A DNA stretch of 42,557 bases from Armatimonadota bacterium. Lineage in GTDB: Bacteria > Armatimonadota > Fimbriimonadia > Fimbriimonadales > Fimbriimonadaceae. The stretch spans positions 196,623 to 239,179 of the forward strand of contig JADFMN010000005.1 of the NCBI GenBank assembly GCA_022563855.1. The letters run 5' to 3'. The translations under genes and the position numbers were made by a program. Within the stretch, counting starts at the first letter, position 1. Every line of letters begins with the position of its first letter. Below are positions 36,416 through 42,557 of this stretch, piece by piece. Below the pieces are notes generated by a model, which saw only the letters and a list, made by a program, of their open reading frames with translations, was not told where the DNA came from and ran no database searches.

Positions 36416-38935
36416 ATGTCAAAATCACGATCGCTGACGTGCATCATACTGCTCGCTCTGGTCGCGGCAGCCGCTGCACAGGGCTCTTCAAACGGCGCAA
36501 ACTGGACCCTTCAGGAGAAGTACTCCGGCTCTGCACTGCGAAAATTCGTTTACTCGACCTCGGTCCGCCCGAGCTGGATCAACGAGTCGGACAAGTTCTG
36601 GTACGTCTGGAACGAGTCCACCGGGCGCCGGTTCATGTTCGTGGACCCGAGCAAGAAGTCGAAGCGACCTGCGTTTGATCACGACAAGCTCGCCGGGGCG
36701 CTTTCAGAGCTTGGAAAAAAGCCGGTGGTCGGCAACCAGCTGCCGTTTTCGTCGATCAAGTACGACGAAGATGAGACAGCGATCACGTTCACCGTCGACG
36801 ACCAAAAGTACGAGTGGAACCTTAAAGATGAGACGCTCAAGAAAGTGGAGAAGGACGAAGACGAAGATGAGACGCCGCCTCGCGGTCCGGGGCAAGGCTT
36901 CCGAGGGCAGCGCGGCCAAGGAGGCAACAGAAACCGACCAACGTTTTCCGTTGCGCCTGACAAATTGACGTTCGTCTACATGCAGGGCTACAACCTGTAC
37001 TTCGGCAAGAAGGAAGACGAAGAGGACAAGGAGGACGATGTCGAGGCAACGCAGTTGACGGAAGACGGAGAGCAGTTCTACGAGTTCCGCAGCGTCAACT
37101 ACCGCACGTACACGCTCGGCGACAAACAGGAGCGCAAGACGCGCGTCGGCGCAAACTGGTCGGAGGACTCGGAGGCGTTCTCCATCGTGCGATCCGATGC
37201 GCGGGAAGTCAAGGACCTGTTCGTCATCAACTCCCTGTCCACCCCACGCCCGACGCTGGAGGTCTACAAGTATCAGATGCCCGGCGAAGAGAACGTGCAG
37301 CTCTCCACGCTCTATGTTTACATCGATGGCTCTCTGTCAGAGGTAGACGTTCACAAGTGGACGGACCAGACTATATCTAACATCCACTGGACCGGAGAGG
37401 GGCACGAAAAACTACGGTTCGTCCGGCGCGACCGGCTGCAGCGAAACCTCGAACTCTGCGAGTACGACATGGAGACTGCGGAGATCAAGGTGCTCATCAC
37501 CGAATCGGTCGAGGACGCGGCTTTGGAGCGGGGCAGCGCTCGATACGTCGGCGAGAACAACACCGGCGACATCCTCTGGTGGTCGGAGCGAAACGGCTGG
37601 GGCCACTTCTATCTGTACTCGCACGACGGCGAGTTTAAGAACGTCATCACGTCCGGAACATGGCGCGCTGAGACGATGATGGGCGTTGATGAAGAAGCTG
37701 AGCGCATGTGGTTCAGCGCCGTCGGCAAGGAGTCCGGCGAGAACATCTACAACACTCACCAATACTCCATCGGCCTCGACGGTTCTGGGCTAAGGATGCT
37801 GACGCACGGCGACGCAAACCACTCGCTGTCTCTCTCCGAATCACGAAAGTACGGCGTTGATTCGTTTTCTCGCGTGGACATGGCGCCGACGTCTGTCGTG
37901 CGCGACGACCGCGGGCGCACGGTGCTCGAGCTGGAGACGATGGACCTCAGCAAACTGGAGGAGATGGGTTGGCACATGCCCGAGCGGTTCGTCGTCAAGG
38001 CGCAGGACGGGGTCACGGACATCTACGGCAATTTGTGGAAGCCGTTCGACTTCGATCCGAACATGAAGTACCCGGTCATCCTGCACATCTACCCAGGGCC
38101 GCAGACCGAGTCGGTGTCGAACAGCTTCAGCGCGACAGCGTCCGATCAAGAGCTGGCGCAGCTCGGGTTCATCGTCATCCAGATCGGCAATCGAGGCGGC
38201 ACGCCGCGCAGATCGAACGCGTACCACAGCTACGGCTACTACAACTTGCGCGACTACGGCCTGGCCGACAAGAAGACCGGCGTCGAGCAGCTCGCTGGCC
38301 GGTATGACTGGATCGACATTGATCGTGTTGGGATATTCGGCCACTCCGGCGGCGGGTTCATGACTGCGGCCGCAATGCTCTTGCCGCCGTTCAATGAGTT
38401 CTTCAAGGTCGGTGTTTCGTCGTCGGGCAACCACGACAACAACATCTACAACGCGAACTGGTCGGAGCGGAACCACGGCCTTAAAGTCGTTGTAAAGAAG
38501 GAAGAAGAGGAAGAGGAGGAGGAAGGCGGCGGGCGCAGGCGCGGCGGTCGTGGTCGGCGCGGCGGTGGCCAGCAGCAACAGCAGCAACAGGAAGAGGAGG
38601 AAGAACAAGAGCAGGATGAGGATGAGGACGAAGGCGACAAGTTCGAGATTCGCGTACCAACGACCGTCGAGCTGGCGGAGAACCTCGAGGGCAAGCTGTT
38701 GCTCGTCACGGGCGAAATCGACAACAACGTGCATCCCGGCGGCACGATCCGGCTGGTCGACGCGCTGATCAAGGCGAACAAGCGGTTCGACTTCATGATC
38801 ATGCCGGGCAAGCGGCACGGCTACGGCTCGATGAGCGGCTACTTCCGGCAGATGCTGTACGAGTACTTCTCGCGGCACCTGATGGGCGACACCTACGACG
38901 CCTCGGCGGAGATGGACGACAAGAAGAACGACTGA
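36416..38935 (+). CDS. Secreted S9 family peptidase (DPP IV/prolyl oligopeptidase type) with a Glu/Gln-rich insert
   Basis: ATG at 36416 follows AGGTGA. The 839-residue protein has a signal peptide (SLTCIILLALVAAAAAQG), an N-terminal beta-propeller region, and a C-terminal alpha/beta-hydrolase. The nucleophile is S644 in GHSGGGFMTAAA, the acid D769 in TGEIDNNVHPGG and the base H801 in KRHGYG. It would release dipeptides or cut short peptides outside the cytoplasm. Two unusual low-complexity insertions are present: an acidic then Gly/Arg-rich one near residues 141-170 and a long Glu-, Gly/Arg-, Gln- and Asp-rich one at about 693-742. The latter lies inside the hydrolase domain between the catalytic Ser and Asp, yet all catalytic motifs are intact. 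Confidence 0.92.
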   Translation: MSKSRSLTCIILLALVAAAAAQGSSNGANWTLQEKYSGSALRKFVYSTSVRPSWINESDKFWYVWNESTGRRFMFVDPSKKSKRPAFDHDKLAGALSELGKKPVVGNQLPFSSIKYDEDETAITFTVDDQKYEWNLKDETLKKVEKDEDEDETPPRGPGQGFRGQRGQGGNRNRPTFSVAPDKLTFVYMQGYNLYFGKKEDEEDKEDDVEATQLTEDGEQFYEFRSVNYRTYTLGDKQERKTRVGANWSEDSEAFSIVRSDAREVKDLFVINSLSTPRPTLEVYKYQMPGEENVQLSTLYVYIDGSLSEVDVHKWTDQTISNIHWTGEGHEKLRFVRRDRLQRNLELCEYDMETAEIKVLITESVEDAALERGSARYVGENNTGDILWWSERNGWGHFYLYSHDGEFKNVITSGTWRAETMMGVDEEAERMWFSAVGKESGENIYNTHQYSIGLDGSGLRMLTHGDANHSLSLSESRKYGVDSFSRVDMAPTSVVRDDRGRTVLELETMDLSKLEEMGWHMPERFVVKAQDGVTDIYGNLWKPFDFDPNMKYPVILHIYPGPQTESVSNSFSATASDQELAQLGFIVIQIGNRGGTPRRSNAYHSYGYYNLRDYGLADKKTGVEQLAGRYDWIDIDRVGIFGHSGGGFMTAAAMLLPPFNEFFKVGVSSSGNHDNNIYNANWSERNHGLKVVVKKEEEEEEEEGGGRRRGGRGRRGGGQQQQQQQEEEEEQEQDEDEDEGDKFEIRVPTTVELAENLEGKLLLVTGEIDNNVHPGGTIRLVDALIKANKRFDFMIMPGKRHGYGSMSGYFRQMLYEYFSRHLMGDTYDASAEMDDKKND

Positions 38936-38943
38936 TCGACGGG

Positions 38944-38971
38944 CGGGGAGAGGGCTCCGGCTCTCTCCCCG
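38944..38971 (+). terminator. Hairpin after the S9 peptidase gene
   Basis: CGGGGAGAG (38944-38952) pairs perfectly with CTCTCCCCG (38963-38971) around a 10-base loop, starting eight bases after the stop codon. No T-run follows, so it may stabilise the 3' end rather than terminate by itself. Confidence 0.55.
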
Positions 38972-39073
38972 AATCTAGCGCTGTTCAAAACACTCGCTGA
39001 CCAGACGCTTGCTTGCTTGTGCCTGTTCCACTCTGTCAGTATGTGAAATCTGTACAGGTAAAATCCGATCACG

Positions 39074-40240
39074 ATGCCTGCGAACGCGAGCACGGGTGAA
39101 CAAAACGACAGCAAGGGTGATCGGCACGACGAGAAACGCTGGTCGTTTGTTGCGCTGCTATTTGCGTTCGTCGCCCTTCTTCTTTCAACGCAGGCGATGA
39201 ATTGGACTCACCCGGCCCGTGTACGGGCAGAATGGGTCCTTGCAGGCGGCGCCGCCCTTTTCGCAGTGGCGTTTGCGCTTTGGAGTTCCTCGCGCACGTC
39301 GTCGCGGAAGTTTCGCCTGTTGCTTGCGGCGGCCTTGGCAATTGCACTCCTCGCCTTGAGCGTCCCCGTCTATTCCTACTACAGAGCATTTGCCGACTTT
39401 CCGTGGACCCTGCTCGTGCCGTTGTTTGTTGTCCTTCTAATCAGCGGATGGGTCGTCCGTCAACGGTGGCTCCCTGTTGGCTGTATTTTGATCGTGGCGC
39501 TCTTCATCATCACAGCAAACGAATCTGCGCAAGCTAAAGTGCCGAGTTCGATAACGAAGGACCAGGTAACCGTATCGATACAAGAACTTTCTCGATCCGG
39601 TCACGTGTTATTCACCGTCAAGAGCGCACCGGGGACGCGCATCGAAGAGGAACTTGATCTGGAAAACATAGAGATCGAAGGGAGGGTCTGCCGCGTCTTG
39701 CCCGTGACGAGTTGGCATCCCAGACCCTATCATCAGGACGAGGATCAGCTATTACCGTACGAGGCCCGACTGATCTCCGTGTATTTCCCGCCTGGATGGA
39801 GCAAGACAATCGACTTCGGAATTCGCGTTCCGAAGTGGCCGTCCGAGCCAGCCGCGTCCGTGACCGTTCCCGTTCCACAACCGGACGACAAACCATCGAA
39901 ACGGGAGTACGAGTCAGAAGGTGGCGGCCTAAGGCTAAACGTCAAACACGTGCTGTGGTCAATATCGCGGCACACGTGGCCTGCAGAGCAGGTCTTGGCG
40001 CTGACAATAACGTATGACGGGTACAGGTACTCGGGCTGGAAGGGTGAAGAGTTGCGAGTTCGTGATCAGAACGGTCGCACTCTGGACCTGAGACTAACCG
40101 GCGGTGGGGGCACCGGAAACTACTGCGAGCTGCCTGATCTGCCACCAGACGCCACGGAACTGACCATTGACATTTTCTCCGAACAGCAGCGCGATGAGGC
40201 GTCTGTTTCCATCCGGTTCGGACGTCTGCCGATTGACTAG
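39074..40240 (+). CDS. Hypothetical membrane protein with five transmembrane segments
   Basis: The 388-residue product has a charged N-terminus and five hydrophobic helices at about residues 23-40, 53-70, 81-100, 110-128 and 132-148. A 240-residue soluble beta-rich tail of unknown family follows (ISVYFPPGWSKTIDFGIRVP and LRLTGGGGTGNYCELPDLPP are typical stretches). No enzyme motif is recognised. No SD is visible; TAAAAT (39059-39064) lies nine bases before the ATG, so the leader would be two or three bases. It could be a sensor or an envelope-stress protein, but nothing in the neighbourhood supports a specific role. Confidence 0.7.
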   Translation: MPANASTGEQNDSKGDRHDEKRWSFVALLFAFVALLLSTQAMNWTHPARVRAEWVLAGGAALFAVAFALWSSSRTSSRKFRLLLAAALAIALLALSVPVYSYYRAFADFPWTLLVPLFVVLLISGWVVRQRWLPVGCILIVALFIITANESAQAKVPSSITKDQVTVSIQELSRSGHVLFTVKSAPGTRIEEELDLENIEIEGRVCRVLPVTSWHPRPYHQDEDQLLPYEARLISVYFPPGWSKTIDFGIRVPKWPSEPAASVTVPVPQPDDKPSKREYESEGGGLRLNVKHVLWSISRHTWPAEQVLALTITYDGYRYSGWKGEELRVRDQNGRTLDLRLTGGGGTGNYCELPDLPPDATELTIDIFSEQQRDEASVSIRFGRLPID

Positions 40241-40316
40241 CGTGCCAATCTCTGTGGCAGCGATCAAAGCCATAGAAAAGGACGGGCACCACGACAGCAA
40301 GAGAGAGTAAGGTCTG

Positions 40317-41528
40317 TTGCAGCTACAAACAAGTCAGCTTATGATTCTTCGCGATTTCCCTCCGATGGGCGTCTATGAGACGCTGTTCAAGTTTACCGAC
40401 GCGACCGGCAAGTACATGGGCGATCCGGGGACGCACCCCTGGGCGCAGGGTTTCCCGCTCACGACGCAGATCCCTGGCGGGCCGCCGCTGCCGGAATCGA
40501 TAGAGTTCGACTCCCGAGACCTGAAGTACCCGAAGGCAACAGGCGAACCGCCGCTGCTCGCTGCGATCGCCGATTATTACAATCATTTTTACAACGCGGG
40601 CATCAGCACCGACAACATTGCGGTCTTTGCCGGCGGCCGGCCAGCGATATTCGCGACGCTTGCGTTTCTACTCGACGATACGACGGTTGCCGTTGGGGAG
40701 ACCGAGTACACACCGTATTACGACATCCTTAACGTTCTTGGCCGGAAGGTGCACCTTATTCCGAGCAACGAGCACAACCGGTTTCGGCCGTCAGCGGACA
40801 GCTACGCGATAGAGCCGCTGCCTGATACGAGCCGCGTCTTCCTGCTCAAGAGTAATCCGTGCAACCCAACGGGCGTTGCGACGGGGGGAGAAGAGCTGCG
40901 GGCGCTGGTGGAGCGTTTTTCCACTGAGAAAACCGGCGCGTTGATCGACGAGGCTTATGAGTTCTATTGCGATCCGGAGCCGGAGAGCGCGCTGAAGCAC
41001 ATCGACAACATCGACGACACCAATATCTTCGTCATCGGTGCGGCGACCAAAGGCCTGCAGGTGCCCGGAATGCGTATTGGTTGGGCGGTCGCGTCGAAAA
41101 AGCACATCGAGATCTTCCGCAACTACTCGTCCTTCGGTATGGGCGGCGTGTCGCGAGCGTCGCAGATATACGTGACGAAACTGTTGCAGCGCGAGAGGGT
41201 GACACAAGCCCGTCGCGCGATCTGCAAATTCTATGGCGAGCAGAGAAAACGGTACGGCGACGGGCTCGCGGACTTAGGTTTCGAGCTTCATACAGGAACC
41301 GGCGGCTTCTATCATTGGGGCAAGCTGCCGATGGGCCTGACGGGCGACGAGTTTAACGAGAGGCTGTTCGCACACGACGCGGGGATCTTGCCGGGACGCC
41401 TCTGCGACATGGCGCGATCGGACTCCGCGCGCAGCAGCCTGGACCACTTCGCCCGATTCTCCTTCGGCCCGCTAAGCGCAGATTCCTATGATGACGATAT
41501 GCGAATCCTGCGCGAAGCGCTCAATTGA
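40317..41528 (+). CDS. Class I/II PLP-dependent aminotransferase
   Basis: The 403-residue protein has fold-type I landmarks: FAGGRPAIFATLA near residue 104, SNPCNPTGVA (179-188, substrate/PLP contact), DEAYEFY (D211 pairing with the pyridine nitrogen, Y214), and the PLP lysine K245 in GAATKGLQVPGMRIGW. A C-terminal RFSFGP supplies the carboxylate-binding Arg. Substrate specificity is not readable. The start is TTG at 40317, preceded by TAAGG; ATG 40341 is possible but has no SD. It is a single gene, with no neighbour suggesting a pathway. Confidence 0.87.
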   Translation: MQLQTSQLMILRDFPPMGVYETLFKFTDATGKYMGDPGTHPWAQGFPLTTQIPGGPPLPESIEFDSRDLKYPKATGEPPLLAAIADYYNHFYNAGISTDNIAVFAGGRPAIFATLAFLLDDTTVAVGETEYTPYYDILNVLGRKVHLIPSNEHNRFRPSADSYAIEPLPDTSRVFLLKSNPCNPTGVATGGEELRALVERFSTEKTGALIDEAYEFYCDPEPESALKHIDNIDDTNIFVIGAATKGLQVPGMRIGWAVASKKHIEIFRNYSSFGMGGVSRASQIYVTKLLQRERVTQARRAICKFYGEQRKRYGDGLADLGFELHTGTGGFYHWGKLPMGLTGDEFNERLFAHDAGILPGRLCDMARSDSARSSLDHFARFSFGPLSADSYDDDMRILREALN

Positions 41529-41563
41529 GCTGCACGCGCGTCAAGAGGCCTCAAAACGCCACC

Positions 41564-42463
41564 TCAGCCGATGATGTCTATTTGGCGTAGCAAGGAGATG
41601 CAATCGAAGTCACGCGTATCTATCGGCCTCGCAAAGAGATTCTTGACACGGTTCCTTTCGTTGGTCGATGCTTGATAGAGCGTGGCGATGCAGGGTGTAT
41701 CCGCTTCTTTGACTATTCCAAGCTGCTTGACATTTAGCGGATGGAACGCGAATCCCAAAAAGGCGATTTTACTTGCGTATCCTACCATTTCTTTGGCAGC
41801 CGCAATCTGTTTAGTATCGCTCCGTTCCCCGCCAAGTAAGCAGATCCGCTTGGCAGCCGTTGAGACCACAGCGGCTGATAGCTCTGGGGTGTAGGGGCGA
41901 GACTCTGCTGTTACCTCCTCACCGAGCGCCCCTAGATCGCCATAGATGTGGTGTATTGGAATTTTCTGGCGAAGCGCTGACGCTTCTTCTTCGCTGACGC
42001 CATAACTGCTCTTGACTGCGATTTCAATAAACCGTTCCAGCGAGCGGTCGTAGTTGAACGTCACGACCTCGACAGGTTTGGCTGGAAAATCTTCCACTGG
42101 CCCGACCAGGCGAGAGAACAGATATTCATACCATTCCTCCTGCTGTCTGCGTCGAAGCATCTTGTCGTGTTCTCTCGTAATTAGCTCTGCCGCCATTGCT
42201 CGTCTGCCGAGCTCTTCATAATTTCCCCTGTAGTAGAGAAATGCATCGATCGAAGGTTGATTGGATTCAACTAGCTCGTCAGCAAACCGTTTGATTTCAT
42301 CCATCCCGTGACCCATCTGGTTAAGCAGGCGTTGCACGTCAGTCGTCGAGTGTAGGTTATGCGCAGTCTGAAACAGCAATTCTCGACCGAGTGGAAAGTT
42401 GTAAGGCAGACTCGCGCCTGCCCCTAGGATCAGGAGGATTTTCTCTTCCGCCATCGTCGACAC
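41564..42463 (-). CDS. SIR2-like (SIR2_2) domain protein, possible NADase / defence protein
   Basis: The 299-residue protein shows a SIR2-type NAD site: LILGAGASLPYNFPLG (residues 11-26), SIDAFLYYR (71-79), VVTFNYDRSLE (133-143), IHHIYGDLG (170-178) and FLGFAFHPLNVKQLG (235-249). The order and the SID-x-FL motif match the SIR2_2 group, often found as NAD-depleting effectors in antiphage systems rather than as histone deacetylases. It has no zinc-binding Cys quartet. GTG at 42463 or ATG at 42454 starts it; no strong SD is seen. Its base composition looks more A+T-rich than that of its neighbours, suggesting transfer. The window ends 94 bases upstream, so a partner gene could lie just outside. 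Confidence 0.75.
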   Translation of the reverse strand: MSTMAEEKILLILGAGASLPYNFPLGRELLFQTAHNLHSTTDVQRLLNQMGHGMDEIKRFADELVESNQPSIDAFLYYRGNYEELGRRAMAAELITREHDKMLRRRQQEEWYEYLFSRLVGPVEDFPAKPVEVVTFNYDRSLERFIEIAVKSSYGVSEEEASALRQKIPIHHIYGDLGALGEEVTAESRPYTPELSAAVVSTAAKRICLLGGERSDTKQIAAAKEMVGYASKIAFLGFAFHPLNVKQLGIVKEADTPCIATLYQASTNERNRVKNLFARPIDTRDFDCISLLRQIDIIG

Positions 42464-42557
42464 CCATTGTTACCGAATCTTGGCTTTGCGTGCCTCAGGA
42501 CGCGGGCGCGTGGCCCGGCCTGACACGTGTGCAGACCGCCGGCCGTGAACGGTCTCT

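Noticed and set aside
37841-38878. 345-codon minus-strand ORF opposite the S9 peptidase
   Set aside because: It is an antisense shadow; the Leu-rich stretch is just the complement of the Glu-rich tract.

Overview
The window looks like a bacterial chromosome segment of moderately high GC. My best guess is Armatimonadota (Fimbriimonas-like class), reached by inference only. The pointers are a prepilin-type protein with the 'MYLVDYDD' and 'YADSHAKF' signatures, a planctomycete-type cytochrome (PSD1)/DUF1501 pair, Tat-exported Gfo/Idh/MocA oxidoreductases, a PD40 propeller protein with a long C-terminal beta domain, and gene-free gaps packed with dispersed hairpin repeats. I found no rRNA, tRNA, CRISPR array or complete insertion sequence.

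Layout. 1-2001 (minus): a sugar-phosphate isomerase-like TIM barrel, a HAD hydrolase and a third, possibly frameshifted gene running off the left edge. 2082-3002 (plus): a clear TPP riboswitch aptamer directly upstream of a prepilin-like gene whose Shine-Dalgarno (SD) sequence it could mask. 3033-7192 (plus): a perfect inverted repeat, a VanX-like D-Ala-D-Ala dipeptidase, a cysteine-desulfurase-like class V aminotransferase, a cysteine-dioxygenase-like cupin and a soluble histidine kinase. 7189-9597 (minus): a secreted HExxH metalloprotease. 9598-11310: dispersed repeats and the wreck of an RHS cassette (core fragment, lipoprotein, HEMGH fragment). 11345-16115 (minus): the PSD1 cytochrome/DUF1501 pair. 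16176-22430 (minus): a complete histidine-to-glutamate pathway (hutH, hutU, hutG, hutI), interrupted by repeats in two places and with one repeat inserted in frame inside hutI. 22453-26611 (plus): an Asp-box propeller protein and an S51 cyanophycinase-like protein. 26612-27410: a repeat-filled convergent gap. 27411-29410 (minus): a purple-acid-phosphatase-like enzyme and a DUF2071 protein. 29799-41528 (plus): a PD40 propeller, a zinc alcohol dehydrogenase, two Tat-exported Gfo/Idh/MocA proteins, a small secreted protein, an S9 peptidase with a Glu/Gln-rich insert, a membrane protein and a class I/II aminotransferase. 41564-42463 (minus): a stand-alone SIR2-domain protein.

How it works together. 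Amino-acid and peptide catabolism is the main theme: histidine utilisation, S9, S51 and HExxH peptidases, cysteine oxidation and aminotransferases. The PSD1/DUF1501 pair, the Tat-borne oxidoreductases and the sugar isomerase suggest breakdown of exported or environmental carbohydrates. Two regulatory themes stand out. One is the riboswitch on a pilin-like gene. The other is a recurrent TA-N3-T hexamer exactly six bases before start codons, which suggests leaderless transcripts. All family assignments come from motif reading; no database search was run.
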